From: Leucobacter sp. OLIS6
Lineage (GTDB): Bacteria; Actinomycetota; Actinomycetes; Actinomycetales; Microbacteriaceae
DNA length: 64,000 nt
Assembly (NCBI RefSeq): GCF_002752355.1
Contig: NZ_MRAV01000016.1
Span: forward strand, 44,891-108,890
Direction: 5' to 3'
In this document: positions 1 to 12,863 of the stretch, piece by piece
Layout of the letters: each line of letters begins with the position of its first letter
How positions within the stretch are numbered: position 1 is the stretch's first letter
Made by a program: the position numbers and the translations under genes
The notes under the pieces: model-generated
Database searches by the model: none
The model's input: the letters and a program-made list of their open reading frames with translations, nothing else
What the model was told of the DNA's origin: nothing

Positions 1-787
<787 letters not shown>

Positions 788-792
788 TCAGC

Positions 793-4290
<3,498 letters not shown>

Positions 4291-4434
4291 GGAAACTACC
4301 TCCGTGGGCCCCGTCGGGCCGGTTGACCAGGTCTCATTTGTGAGTCGCTTCGGAACACGCGGTGAGGCGCTCGAACTGGAGCTGACGGCCAACCGCTATA
4401 TGAAGGCAGACTAGTGTCCGAAGTGCAACTATCG

Positions 4435-4463
4435 ACTCTAACCGATATGCACGCGCCTGTCCA
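4435..4463 (-). promoter_or_regulatory. sigma-A-type promoter for rpoBC
   Basis: On the minus strand a TGGACA -35 box (4458-4463) and a TAGAGT -10 box (4435-4440) are separated by exactly 17 bp and point towards rpoB. This implies a 5' leader of about 140 nt. The boxes are visible in the sequence; promoter activity is inferred. Confidence 0.6.
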
Positions 4464-4582
4464 GCACTGTTTTTGTGCGGCTCATCGGGAGCAAATCGGC
4501 CCCCTCGGATGTCGGTCGGATCGCATACGCTGAATCCGACGCCGTTCCCCCTTCGGCGCACCACCGACCGAAAGGATCTCCC

Positions 4583-5074
4583 ATGGGCTTCTTCACCAAG
4601 GAACAGACCCCCGCTGCCGGCGGCGGAGCGCTCGCTCCGCTCTCCAAGGACCGCGTCAAGCACGCCCTCGAGAACGCCGGCTGGCAGTACCGGGTCGATT
4701 CCGACGGAGACATCGGAGGCGGCTGGGAGAACGGCTTCTTCTACTTCTTCGTGAACGGCGAGAAGCAGGAGCTCTTCTGCGTGCGCGGCACCTGGTACGG
4801 CGAGCTCAGCCAGGCCGAGTTCGAGCGCGCGCTCGTCGCCTGCAACACCTGGAACACCGAGAAGCTCTGGCCGAAGACCTACGCCCGCCCCGACGACGAG
4901 GGCAAGGTGCGCGTGCACTGCGAGCTCAACGTCGACTACGAGCACGGCCTCACCGACGAGCAGCTCACGCAGCACCTGCTCTGCGTGATCAACACGGGCG
5001 GCGCCTTCTTCGAGTCGCTCAACGAGCAGTTCCCCGAGGCAGCGGCGGCGGTCGCCGCGCGCAGCGCCGAGTAG
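4583..5074 (+). CDS. YbjN domain-containing protein
   Basis: A 163-residue soluble protein of the YbjN/type III secretion chaperone-like fold family. In Actinobacteria these proteins have no firm biochemical role; E. coli YbjN overexpression alters motility and stress behaviour. The ATG at 4583 is preceded by GAAAGGAT and is preferred over an upstream in-frame extension. Family features include WQYRVDSDGDIGGGWENG, aromatic beta strands (FFYFFVNG), the GTWYGEL turn and a helical C-terminus. It is followed 54 bp later by an Hsp90-like gene and then a TPR gene on the same strand, suggesting a protein-quality or stress module. Confidence 0.8.
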   Translation: MGFFTKEQTPAAGGGALAPLSKDRVKHALENAGWQYRVDSDGDIGGGWENGFFYFFVNGEKQELFCVRGTWYGELSQAEFERALVACNTWNTEKLWPKTYARPDDEGKVRVHCELNVDYEHGLTDEQLTQHLLCVINTGGAFFESLNEQFPEAAAAVAARSAE

Positions 5075-5128
5075 GCGAGCGCCAGAGCCTCCCCCCGACC
5101 GCTCAGCTCCCCTTCTCAGAAAGACCGC

Positions 5129-6955
5129 ATGTCCGAACGCTTCCAGGTCGACCTCACCGGCATGGTCGACCTGCTGTCCCGTCACCTGTACTCGGGACCG
5201 CAGGTCTTCGTGCGCGAACTGCTGCAGAACGCCGTCGACGCGCTCACTGCACGACGCGAGCTCGATCCGTCCGCTCCTGCGACGGTCCGGATCACGACCG
5301 GCACCGACCCGGCCGGCCGGGCGACGCTCAGCGTCGTCGACACCGGCATCGGACTGACCGCGGCCGAGGCCGCCGAGCTGCTCGCGACCATTGGCCGGTC
5401 CTCGAAGCGCGACGCGGACCTGGGGCTCGGCCGTTCGGAGTTCATCGGACAGTTCGGCATCGGCATGCTCGCGGCGTTCATGGTGGCGGACGAGATCGAG
5501 GTCCGCTCGCGATCGGCACGGCCCGGTGCCGTGCCGATCCGGTGGACCGGTCGGGCCGACGGCACCTTCGACGTCGAGGAGCTGGGCGGTGCGGAGGTCG
5601 AGGTCGGCACCGCGGTCCGCCTGACCGCACGCAGCGACGCCCGGCACTGGCTCGCGAACCGCACCGTCGTCGACCTCGCGACCGAGTACGGCGGGTTCCT
5701 GCCGTTCGACGTCGCCGTCGAGGTGCCGGTCGAGGGCGTCGGCCCCCTCTGGCAGCGGATCACCGCGCCCGAGCTGCCCTGGCGCGCGGAGTACCCCGTG
5801 CCCGGCGAGCGCGAGCGCGCGCTGGATCGGGCCTGCGAGTCGCTCTTCGGGTTCACGCCGCTCGGCCGCATCGACCTCGATCTGCCGGTCGCCGGCGTCA
5901 GCGGCGTCGCCTTCATCCTTCCGCAGGCGGTGTCCCCCGGCAGCGGCCAGCACCGCGTCTACACGAAGCGCATGCTCCTCGGTTCGCGCGTCGACCGGAT
6001 CCTGCCCGACTGGGCGTTCTTCACCCGCGCCGTCATCGACGCCGAAGGGCTCTCGCCGACGGCGTCGCGCGAGCAGCTGCACGACGATGAGGTGCTCCAG
6101 GCCGCCCGCGAAGCACTCGGCACCCAGATCATCGCCTGGGCCGCGCGCACGCTGACCAGCGGATCGCGGCTGGCCGCCGATTTCATCCGGACCCATCACC
6201 TCGCGCTGCGCGCGCTCGCGGTCACCGAGCCCGACATGCTCGAGCTCGTAGCGCGCGTGCTCCCCTTCGAGACCACCGACGGCCCCCTCACACTCGCCCA
6301 GGTCGCGGAACGCGGCGAGGTCGTCTACTCGACCACCACGGAGTCGTTCCGACGCGTCGCCACCGTCGCGCGCGCTCAGGGGCTCGTGGTGGTCAACGCG
6401 GGCTACGTCTACGACCTCGACCTGCTGCAGCAGCTGGCCGGGCGGCCCGGCTGGAAGGTGCGCGAGCTCTCGAACGCCGACCTCGTGCACGTGCTCCGCG
6501 TGCCCGATCTCGAGCGCGAGCTGGAGGTCGCCGACGCCGTCGCCCGTTCGCGGGACCTGCTCGAGAGCGCCGACTGCGACGTCATCGTGCGCAGCTTCGA
6601 GCCGTCGGCCGTCCCCGCCATGCTCCTCCGCGATTCCGCCGGCGAGCAGCGCCGCGACCTCGACCGCGAGCGCTCGGCGGCCCCCGGGCTCTGGAGCGGC
6701 CTCCTCGACGCGTTCTCCGATCCCGAGGTCAGCACCCGTACGCGCACCCTCGTGCTCAACGACGACTCGGCGGTGGTCCGCAGGCTCCTGGCGGCCCCGG
6801 TCGGCGGCGTGTTCGACGCCGGACTCAACTCCCTCTACCTCTCGGCGGTGATGCTGGCCGGCGACGGCCTGCACTCGGCCGAAGCCGTCGCCCTCGGCGA
6901 TGCGCTGAGCGTGCTGCTCGACGCGTCGCTCGGCGGCGATCCCGACACCGCCTGA
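5129..6955 (+). CDS. HSP90 family (HtpG-like) ATPase/chaperone
   Basis: A 608-residue GHKL-fold ATPase related to HtpG/Hsp90, acting in the cytoplasm. The ATP-binding Bergerat fold is visible: the N-box VRELLQNAVDAL with Glu30, Asn34 and Asp37, the G1 motif DTGIGL (Asp71), the IGRSSKRD lid and IGQFGIGMLAAFMVAD (about 106-121). Beyond the N-terminal and middle domains the sequence diverges from classical HtpG, so I do not give a gene symbol. The length is close to E. coli HtpG (624). It sits between the YbjN-like gene and a TPR gene; TPR proteins are common Hsp90 partners, so the pair may work together (inference). Confidence 0.88.
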   Translation: MSERFQVDLTGMVDLLSRHLYSGPQVFVRELLQNAVDALTARRELDPSAPATVRITTGTDPAGRATLSVVDTGIGLTAAEAAELLATIGRSSKRDADLGLGRSEFIGQFGIGMLAAFMVADEIEVRSRSARPGAVPIRWTGRADGTFDVEELGGAEVEVGTAVRLTARSDARHWLANRTVVDLATEYGGFLPFDVAVEVPVEGVGPLWQRITAPELPWRAEYPVPGERERALDRACESLFGFTPLGRIDLDLPVAGVSGVAFILPQAVSPGSGQHRVYTKRMLLGSRVDRILPDWAFFTRAVIDAEGLSPTASREQLHDDEVLQAAREALGTQIIAWAARTLTSGSRLAADFIRTHHLALRALAVTEPDMLELVARVLPFETTDGPLTLAQVAERGEVVYSTTTESFRRVATVARAQGLVVVNAGYVYDLDLLQQLAGRPGWKVRELSNADLVHVLRVPDLERELEVADAVARSRDLLESADCDVIVRSFEPSAVPAMLLRDSAGEQRRDLDRERSAAPGLWSGLLDAFSDPEVSTRTRTLVLNDDSAVVRRLLAAPVGGVFDAGLNSLYLSAVMLAGDGLHSAEAVALGDALSVLLDASLGGDPDTA

Positions 6956-6980
6956 CCGGGCACCCGAGAAAGGAACTCCG

Positions 6981-8969
6981 TTGGCCAAGGACATCGACCA
7001 CGAACTCCGCACCCTCCGCCGCCTCCCCTACGGGGTCGCCCGCACCTCGGCCACCGAGGCCCTGGTCCGCCGGCTCGAGACCGACGGCCCCGAGCGCCAG
7101 CTGCCCCAGGCCCTGCTCGATCTCGTCGAGGCCTACACCTTCGCGAACCTGGGTAAGCAGGGCTTCGTCGCCTTCGCCCGCACGCTCCGCCTCTGGGACT
7201 CGCGCCCCGAGCTGTTCGACGAGGCCGACGAGCGCAACCTGTTCTGGGAGTTCAAGTGGATCGCGGGCGACCTGCCCGACTACCCCGAGATCACGGCGGA
7301 GCAGGCCGACGCGTTCCTCGCCGACATGTCCCACCGCTTCGCGGTCGCGGGCAAGGGCGGCTCCTCCGTGCGCATGTCGCGCTTCCGCTGGGCCTGGCAC
7401 ACCGGCAGCGCCGACATGGAGCAGGCGCGCATCGACTGGATGACGGGCGAACGGGACGAGCTCGAGGACTGCGCGACCTGCACCATCGGACAGCAGACCG
7501 ACTACTTCACCGAGCTCGGCCGCTACGAGGAGGCCGTGGCGATCGGCAGGACCTCGACCGGCACCTGCAATCTCGAGCCCACCCGCACCATGCACGCGCT
7601 GGCGCTCGCCGCGCTGCGCGCGGGCGACGCGGAGCTCGCCACCCGCAGCTATCGCCGGGCGGTCGCCACGTACTCGAGCGCCGAGGGCAGCGATTTCGCC
7701 CCCGCCCACGGCCAGGCCTTCGAGCTCCTCGCCATCGGCGGCGCGCTCGATCGAGCGCTGCAGCAGCTGCGCACCGACACGGGCCGCCTGCTGCTCGATG
7801 CCTCTACCCCGCTCTTCCGGCTCCGGTTCCTGCTCGGAGTTCTCTCGGGGCTCTCGGCGAACCTCGACCGGAGCGAGCTCCCCACTGGGCTCAGCACCCC
7901 CGCCGCCCCGACCCTCGGTGAGCTCCACGCATGGGTGCGCGCCGAGACGGAGGCGCTGGCGGCGCAGTTCGACCGCCGCAACGGCACCGGCTACTACGCC
8001 GACCAGGTCGCCCGGGCGCTCGGCAGCCGGCGCACCGAGCACGAGCTGCTGCTCGGCCGCCTCGGCGATCCCTCCCCCGAGGCGTCCGACGAGGACTCCG
8101 ACGCTCCGTCCGACGCGCCGACCGAGGCCGTCGGCGATAGCGGGGACCCGGGCCGACCGGACGTCGGCGACCTTCCGGACGATTCCCGACCGGAACCCGC
8201 GAACGCCGACGAGGCGTACGCCCGAGCCGAGACCCAGGCCGGCATGCGCGCGTATCTGACCGCGTCCGACGACTACGCGCTCGCGGCGACGTTCGCACAG
8301 GCCGAGGGCCGGCTCGAGTTCGCCGGGATCTGCTGGGCCGAGGCAGCGAAGGCCGCGGAGCTCGCCGGCGATGCGAGCGCGGCGCACGAGCGCTACACCG
8401 CCGCACTCCCCCGTCTGGAGGCCGCCGGCTCCGAGGCCGCCCTGATCGCGCAGGTGCTCGTCGGCTGGGCCCCCGTCGCGGCGCAGGTCGCGGACTTCAC
8501 CGAGCTCGTCGCGCGCCTGCGCGCGGCTCTGGCACGCACCGAGGAGCACGCTCCCGAGCCCGCGCTGACCGAGGAGCTCACCGAGAGCCGCCGGATCGAG
8601 CACCTGCTGACCCTGGCCACGCTGCGCGACACGCTCGCACGGAGCCTCGGTGCCGCGGGAACCGCGACCCGGGCGGATGCGCCCGAGCACGCCGAGGCGG
8701 TCTCGGCCGCGCAGCGCGCCGGCGAGGAGTTCGCCCAGACCGGCCGGATCTCGGACGCCGCCCACGCGTTCTGGCTCGCGGGGCGGTTGCAGCGCTCGGC
8801 CGGTGACACCACGGGCGCCATCTGGTCGCTCGAGTCGGCCTTCGAGGGATTCACGGTCGCGCGCCAGACGAACGAGCGGGCCCACGCGGCCGGCGAGCTC
8901 ATCGAGGTGCTGCGCGAGACCGGGCAGAGCGACCGTGCCGACGCGGTGATCGCCGAGCTCGGAGCGTAG
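6981..8969 (+). CDS. large tetratricopeptide-like protein
   Basis: A 662-residue, Ala/Leu/Glu-rich helical protein. The TTG start at 6981 follows AAGGAACTCCG. The sequence contains repeated helix-turn-helix blocks typical of TPR-type solenoids (around residues 170-260 and 410-660, such as YFTELGRYEEAVAIGR), separated by an acidic, Ser/Asp/Pro-rich linker at about residues 360-410. No catalytic motif is seen. It begins 25 bp after the Hsp90-like gene and is probably co-transcribed with it; a scaffold or client-adaptor role for that chaperone is an inference. Confidence 0.75.
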   Translation: MAKDIDHELRTLRRLPYGVARTSATEALVRRLETDGPERQLPQALLDLVEAYTFANLGKQGFVAFARTLRLWDSRPELFDEADERNLFWEFKWIAGDLPDYPEITAEQADAFLADMSHRFAVAGKGGSSVRMSRFRWAWHTGSADMEQARIDWMTGERDELEDCATCTIGQQTDYFTELGRYEEAVAIGRTSTGTCNLEPTRTMHALALAALRAGDAELATRSYRRAVATYSSAEGSDFAPAHGQAFELLAIGGALDRALQQLRTDTGRLLLDASTPLFRLRFLLGVLSGLSANLDRSELPTGLSTPAAPTLGELHAWVRAETEALAAQFDRRNGTGYYADQVARALGSRRTEHELLLGRLGDPSPEASDEDSDAPSDAPTEAVGDSGDPGRPDVGDLPDDSRPEPANADEAYARAETQAGMRAYLTASDDYALAATFAQAEGRLEFAGICWAEAAKAAELAGDASAAHERYTAALPRLEAAGSEAALIAQVLVGWAPVAAQVADFTELVARLRAALARTEEHAPEPALTEELTESRRIEHLLTLATLRDTLARSLGAAGTATRADAPEHAEAVSAAQRAGEEFAQTGRISDAAHAFWLAGRLQRSAGDTTGAIWSLESAFEGFTVARQTNERAHAAGELIEVLRETGQSDRADAVIAELGA

Positions 8970-9040
8970 CCCGCCGAACCGCTGGCCGCCGGGCGGGCCG
9001 GCTCTGCGCCGCCGCCCAGGATCCGCCGTTCCCGCGTCGT

Positions 9041-9046
9041 TAGGGT
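9041..9046 (+). promoter_or_regulatory. -10 box TAGGGT, leaderless start of the PAP2 gene
   Basis: TAGGGT ends 6 nt before the ATG at 9053 and there is no Shine-Dalgarno sequence. This fits an actinobacterial leaderless transcript starting at or next to the ATG. Confidence 0.55.
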
Positions 9047-9052
9047 GTGGGG

Positions 9053-9709
9053 ATGATCGAGGCACGGAGCCCGCGAGCGCGGGGCATCAGCGGCAGCGCG
9101 ATCGCGTGCGCCTGGCTCGCCATCGCGGTGGTCGTCGCCTTCGGCGTGTACCTGCTGGTCAGCGGAGGCGGCCCCACGCCCGTCGACACGGCCTGGCACG
9201 ATGCGATCGGGGCGGAGCGCGGCGGCTTCGCCGCGGTCCTCGCGACCGACCTCGCCGGCATCGGCGGCTGGATCGGGGTCACCACCTGCGGGCTCATCGC
9301 GTGCGCCGGGCTCTTCGCCGCGCGCCGGCCGCGCGACGCCGGGATCCTGATTACCTCGCTCGTGGTCGGCGTCGCGGCCTCCCAACTGCTGAAGTTCGTC
9401 ATCGGACGCCAGCGTCCCGCAGACATGCTGATCCACGCGGCCGGATCCTCGTACCCGTCGGGGCACTCCCTCTCGGCGGCGACCCTGGCGGTCGCGATCG
9501 CGATCGTCCTGGCGCGCACCGCGCCGCCGACGATCGCGAAGCTGCTCTTCGCGGCCGCGGCGTTCTGGGTCCTGCTCATGATGTGGAGCCGCACCGCCCT
9601 GCACGTGCACTGGCTCACCGACACCATCGGCGGTGCGCTGCTCGGCACCGCCGTCGCGATCCTGTCGGCGGCCGCCTGGCAGCGGCGGGAGCGTAGGATC
9701 GACGCATGA
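9053..9709 (+). CDS. PAP2-family membrane phosphatase
   Basis: A 218-residue integral membrane phosphatase, probably dephosphorylating lipid phosphates or polyprenyl pyrophosphate at the membrane. All three PAP2 signature blocks are present: KFVIGRQRP (Kx6RP), YPSGHS (PSGH) and SRTALHVHWLTD (SRx5Hx3D). About five hydrophobic segments surround them, starting with IACAWLAIAVVVAFGVYLLV. I start at ATG 9053, six bases after a TAGGGT -10 box, rather than at the GTG six bases upstream. Its end overlaps the ATG of the glutaredoxin gene by 4 bp. Confidence 0.88.
   Translation: MIEARSPRARGISGSAIACAWLAIAVVVAFGVYLLVSGGGPTPVDTAWHDAIGAERGGFAAVLATDLAGIGGWIGVTTCGLIACAGLFAARRPRDAGILITSLVVGVAASQLLKFVIGRQRPADMLIHAAGSSYPSGHSLSAATLAVAIAIVLARTAPPTIAKLLFAAAAFWVLLMMWSRTALHVHWLTDTIGGALLGTAVAILSAAAWQRRERRIDA
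9694..9699 (+). promoter_or_regulatory. -10 box TAGGAT for a leaderless glutaredoxin transcript
   Basis: TAGGAT lies inside the end of the PAP2 gene, exactly 6 nt before the glutaredoxin ATG at 9706. It is a candidate internal promoter giving a leaderless mRNA. Confidence 0.45.
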
Positions 9710-9996
9710 GCGATTCCACCGCATCCGCTTCCGCAGCACCCCAGATCCGCGTCTTCGGCGCCGACTGGTGCGGCGATTGCCGACGCGCCAAGCGCGTGCT
9801 GAACGACCTCGAGGTGCCGTTCGAGTGGATCGACCTGGTCGAGGATCCGGCCGCCGCCGACGTGGCGCGCGATATCAGCGGACGCACGAACATCCCGGTC
9901 GTGACGTTCCCCGACGGCACCCACCAGGTCGAGCCGAGCGACGGGGACCTGCGTTCCAAGCTCACCGAGCTCGGCCTCGCCGCTCGCACCGCGTGA
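9706..9996 (+). CDS. glutaredoxin/mycoredoxin-like thiol oxidoreductase
   Basis: A 96-residue thioredoxin-fold protein with the redox motif WCGDC (Cys22, Cys25), the cis-proline region TNIPVVTFPDG and a C-terminal helix. Actinobacterial homologues (mycoredoxins) reduce mycothiol-mixed disulfides with a CxxC motif and an N-terminal strand such as IRVFGADWC. It overlaps the PAP2 gene by 4 bp upstream, and its last codons overlap the GTG start of the next gene. The substrate cannot be told from the sequence. Confidence 0.85.
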   Translation: MSDSTASASAAPQIRVFGADWCGDCRRAKRVLNDLEVPFEWIDLVEDPAAADVARDISGRTNIPVVTFPDGTHQVEPSDGDLRSKLTELGLAARTA

Positions 9997-10853
9997 GCGA
10001 GCAGCCCGCCCGGTCCCGCGTCCTGTCCTCCGGGCTGATCGCCGAGATCGAGGACGACCGCTTCGTGCCCGGCGCCGTGCAACTGGTGGTCGACGGCACT
10101 CCGCAGTCGCACGTGAACCTCGACGACCCGTCGGACCTGTTCTTCGAGTACATCCGTCGCATCGGCCACGTCATCGACCTGTTCCGTCCGAGCGGCTCCC
10201 CCATCTCGGCGCTGCACCTCGGGGGCGGCGCCTTCACCCTGCCGCGCTACGTCGAAGCCACCCGCCCCGGCAGCCGTCAGCAGGTCATCGAGATCGAGGA
10301 CGCGCTCGTGGATCTGGTGCGCGAGCACGCGCCGCTGCCGAAGCGCGCGAGCATCCGAGTGCGGCGCGGCGACGCCCGCGCGGTGCTCGCGAAGCTCCCC
10401 GCCGGCATGCAGGGCGCGATGGACCTCGTGGTCGTCGACATCTTCGCGGGCGCCCGGACGCCCGCGCACGTGTCCAGCCTCGAGTTCTACGACCTCGTGC
10501 GCCTGCTGCTCGCCCCCGACGGGCTCGTGGTGCTCAACGCCGCGGACGGCACCGGGCTGCCCTTCGTCCGCGGTCAGGCTGCGACGCTCGCCGCCCGCTT
10601 CGCGAACGTGGTCGCCGTGGCCGAGCCGCAGGTGCTGAAGGGCCGACGTTTCGGCAACGTCGTGCTGATCGCGTCGAACGGCGACGTGAGCGAGCTGGAC
10701 TGGCTGCCGCGCCTGCTGGCCGGCGGGCCGCACCCGGCGCGCATGCTGGAGGGCGCAGAGCTCTCGGAGCTCATCCGGGGCACCTCGCCCGTGACCGATG
10801 CGACGGCCGTGGACTCCCCCGCCCCGGCGCGCGAACTGTTCGGCCGTGGCTGA
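9993..10853 (+). CDS. spermidine-synthase-like SAM-fold protein
   Basis: A 286-residue protein of the spermidine synthase/methyltransferase fold, found in many Actinobacteria without a proven substrate. The GTG start at 9993 overlaps the preceding stop (GTGA). The nucleotide-binding motif LHLGGGAFTLPRY, the acidic strand end VIEIEDALV, and DLVVVDIFAGARTPAH, LSSLEF-like and VLNAADG blocks match the Rossmann core of spermidine synthases. Full polyamine-synthase catalytic residues cannot be confirmed, so a methyltransferase is possible. It overlaps the start of the SprT-like gene by 8 bp. Confidence 0.7.
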   Translation: MSEQPARSRVLSSGLIAEIEDDRFVPGAVQLVVDGTPQSHVNLDDPSDLFFEYIRRIGHVIDLFRPSGSPISALHLGGGAFTLPRYVEATRPGSRQQVIEIEDALVDLVREHAPLPKRASIRVRRGDARAVLAKLPAGMQGAMDLVVVDIFAGARTPAHVSSLEFYDLVRLLLAPDGLVVLNAADGTGLPFVRGQAATLAARFANVVAVAEPQVLKGRRFGNVVLIASNGDVSELDWLPRLLAGGPHPARMLEGAELSELIRGTSPVTDATAVDSPAPARELFGRG

Positions 10854-11313
10854 CCTCGAGCGCGTCCGCGTGTGGGCTGATGCGCTCATCCGCATGCATC
10901 TGGATCACCGGGCCTGGAGCTTCGGCTTCGACCACGCGCGGCGCCGCGCGGGCCTGTGCGACTACACGAACCGGCGCATCACCGTGTCGAGGCACCTCGC
11001 GGCGAAGTTCGATGACGACGAGATCCACCAGGTGCTGCTGCACGAGGTGGCGCACGCGATGGCCGGCCCCTCGGCCGGCCACGGCCCGAAGTGGCGTGCG
11101 GTCGCGGCGGGTATCGGCTACGTCGGTGGACGGACGCACGACGGCGAGATCGCGCACGAGCTGGCGCCGTGGGTGGGCACCTGCCCCGCCGGGCACGAGC
11201 ACTTCCGGTTCCGCAAGCCGACCCGGGTGTCGTCCTGCGCGCGCTGCGCGCGGGGGTTCCGCCCGGAGCACACGATCAGCTGGCGGCGACGCGAGGACGC
11301 CCAGCGGGACTGA
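10846..11313 (+). CDS. SprT-like zinc metalloprotease-fold protein
   Basis: A 155-residue SprT/Spartan-like protein. The zinc protease motif HEVAH is at residues 66-70 and a Cys-rich zinc ribbon follows (GTCPAGHEHFRF with SSCARCARGF). Members of the family act on, or are predicted to act on, DNA-bound proteins, but the bacterial short forms are uncharacterised. The GTG at 10846 is inside the preceding gene, giving tight coupling. It is the last gene of the rightward run, ending just before a convergent gene. Confidence 0.82.
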   Translation: MADLERVRVWADALIRMHLDHRAWSFGFDHARRRAGLCDYTNRRITVSRHLAAKFDDDEIHQVLLHEVAHAMAGPSAGHGPKWRAVAAGIGYVGGRTHDGEIAHELAPWVGTCPAGHEHFRFRKPTRVSSCARCARGFRPEHTISWRRREDAQRD

Positions 11314-11379
11314 CCCCCTGGCCCCGGCGCCCGGTGGGACCGGCCGGCGCGCGGCGGGATCGGCCGCGCCGTCGCCGCG

Positions 11380-11424
11380 GCCGCCGGTTCAGCGGCCGCC
11401 GGTTCAGCAGCCGGCGGTTCAGCA
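11380..11424. repeat. three 15-bp tandem repeats at a convergent gene junction
   Basis: The unit GCCGCCGGTTCAGCG (last base varying) occurs three times head to tail at 11380, 11395 and 11410, with a partial fourth copy at 11425. The array runs over the stop codon of the DUF4916 gene (11419), so copy-number change would alter the 3' end of that gene or its mRNA. Confidence 0.8.
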
Positions 11425-11997
11425 GCCGACGGTGGCGAGCACCTGGCGCAGCAGCCGGCCGCGCCCGCCGACCAGCTCGGCGAGGGTCTCGGGCGCGAGC
11501 GCCTCCTCGGGCGACATCCAGGTCACCTCGAGCGCGTCCTGGCGCGGCGTGCAGCTGCCCGTCACCGGCACCACGTAGACCAGCGACACCGCGTGCTGGC
11601 GTTCATCGACGTAGGGGGTGAGCCCGGGCAGGGGGAAGTACTCGGCCACCTGAGCGGGTACCGGGGCCGCCGGGATCAGCGGGAAGGCCATGTGGCCGAG
11701 GTCGTTCTCGAGGTGCCGGAACAGCGCGTCCCGCAGCGCCTCGTCCTTGCGGACCCGGCCCGACACGAGCGCCCGGGTCATGCCGCCGTCGGCGGTGCCG
11801 CGCAGCAGCAGACCGACCTCGGTGACGCGCCCGAGGCCGTCGACGCGCACGGGGACCGCTTCGACGTAGACGACCGGCACCCGGCCGCGCACGAACGAGA
11901 GTTCGTCGTCGCTGAGCCAGCCGCTGCCGTCCGGGCCGAACTGCGGACGGTCCTCGGGGTCCTGCGGTTCCGGCAGCTCGGCGGTGTCGATGCTCAT
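11419..11997 (-). CDS. DUF4916 (NUDIX-hydrolase-like) protein
   Basis: A 192-residue protein with the pattern of actinobacterial DUF4916 proteins, which share the NUDIX hydrolase fold. Recognisable parts are GWLSDDELSFVRGRVPVVYV near the start, the GLLLRG strand, LVSGRVRKDEALRDALFRHL in the NUDIX-helix region, and the late DALEVTWMSPEEAL. The canonical Gx5Ex7REUxEExGU box is not intact, so catalytic activity is doubtful. I start at ATG 11997 with CAGAAT seven bases upstream. The gene is convergent with the SprT-like gene, and its stop lies within a 15-bp tandem repeat. Confidence 0.75.
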   Translation of the reverse strand: MSIDTAELPEPQDPEDRPQFGPDGSGWLSDDELSFVRGRVPVVYVEAVPVRVDGLGRVTEVGLLLRGTADGGMTRALVSGRVRKDEALRDALFRHLENDLGHMAFPLIPAAPVPAQVAEYFPLPGLTPYVDERQHAVSLVYVVPVTGSCTPRQDALEVTWMSPEEALAPETLAELVGGRGRLLRQVLATVGC

Positions 11998-12080
11998 GCG
12001 GCCCATTCTGCCCGACTCCGCTCGGGAACGCGCCGCGCCGGGAGGATTCGGCACACCGCGGAGCGCCGGCGGTTTCGAAC

Positions 12081-12086
12081 TACGCT
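12081..12086 (+). promoter_or_regulatory. -10 box TACGCT, leaderless esterase operon start
   Basis: TACGCT is 6 nt upstream of the ATG at 12093, with no ribosome-binding site between them. Confidence 0.55.
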
Positions 12087-12092
12087 GGACCC

Positions 12093-12863
12093 ATGGCAGA
12101 GCTGCAGATCGACCCGGCCCGCGTTCGATGGGCCGTCGACGGTGCGCCGGCGTCCGAAGCGGATGCGCTCGCCGCGCTGGCCGACCGCCCCTTGCTCGTG
12201 CTCATGCACGGCTACGGATCCTTCGAGGGCGACTTGATCGAGCTCGCCCCGTTCCTGCCGTCGGCCGTCTGCGCCTCGCCGCGCGCGCCGCTGGTCGCCC
12301 CCGCTCCCGTCGAGAACGGCTACGCCTGGTTCCCGCTGTCGTTCGGCGCGCAGGGTCTCGCTCACGATCCGACGCCCGACCGGTTCGAGGGTACGGCGCC
12401 CCACGCCGCGGCAGTCGCCGCGCTCGCCTGGATCGACGGCGTCGTCGAGCGCGCGATGGACGCCGGGGCAGAGCGCCGTCCGGCCGTCGCGCTGCTCGGG
12501 TTCTCGCAGGGCGGCGCGATGGTCACGTCGTTGCTGCGGCTGCGTCCCGGAGGCTTCGCCGCCGGTGCGATCTGCTCGGGCTTCGTCCCCGCCGGCGCCT
12601 GCGACGGGGATCGGGAGCTCGCCGCCGCGCGCCCGCCGGTCTTCTGGGGCCGCGACGTGCAGGACCCCGTGATCGATGCCGCCCGCATCGCACGCACCGC
12701 CGAATGGCTGCCCGAGCACACCTCGCTGGTGTACCGGGAGTACACCGGGATCCTGCACGGCATCGGTCGCGACGAGCTCGATGACATCGCCGCGTTCCTC
12801 AGGCCGCTCCTCGCAGACGAGCGCGCCTCCGCGGCGAGCGCCGACGGGGCGGATCGGCGATGA
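12093..12863 (+). CDS. phospholipase/carboxylesterase-family alpha/beta hydrolase
   Basis: A 256-residue cytoplasmic alpha/beta hydrolase of the phospholipase/carboxylesterase (acyl-protein thioesterase-like) family. The oxyanion block LLVLMHGYGSFEGD, the nucleophile elbow GFSQGG (Ser138), Asp191 in RDVQDPVID and His222 in GILHGIG form the expected catalytic triad. Translation likely starts on a leaderless mRNA at ATG 12093. Its stop overlaps the GntR start by 4 bp. The natural ester substrate is unknown. Confidence 0.85.
   Translation: MAELQIDPARVRWAVDGAPASEADALAALADRPLLVLMHGYGSFEGDLIELAPFLPSAVCASPRAPLVAPAPVENGYAWFPLSFGAQGLAHDPTPDRFEGTAPHAAAVAALAWIDGVVERAMDAGAERRPAVALLGFSQGGAMVTSLLRLRPGGFAAGAICSGFVPAGACDGDRELAAARPPVFWGRDVQDPVIDAARIARTAEWLPEHTSLVYREYTGILHGIGRDELDDIAAFLRPLLADERASAASADGADRR

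Noticed and set aside
4334..7012. Long minus-strand open frame opposite the YbjN- and Hsp90-like genes
   Set aside because: It is an antisense shadow; both plus-strand proteins have intact motifs and ribosome sites.
7891..8406. Arg/Pro-rich small frames within the TPR gene
   Set aside because: They are alternate-frame shadows of the TPR gene with no start signal or family.
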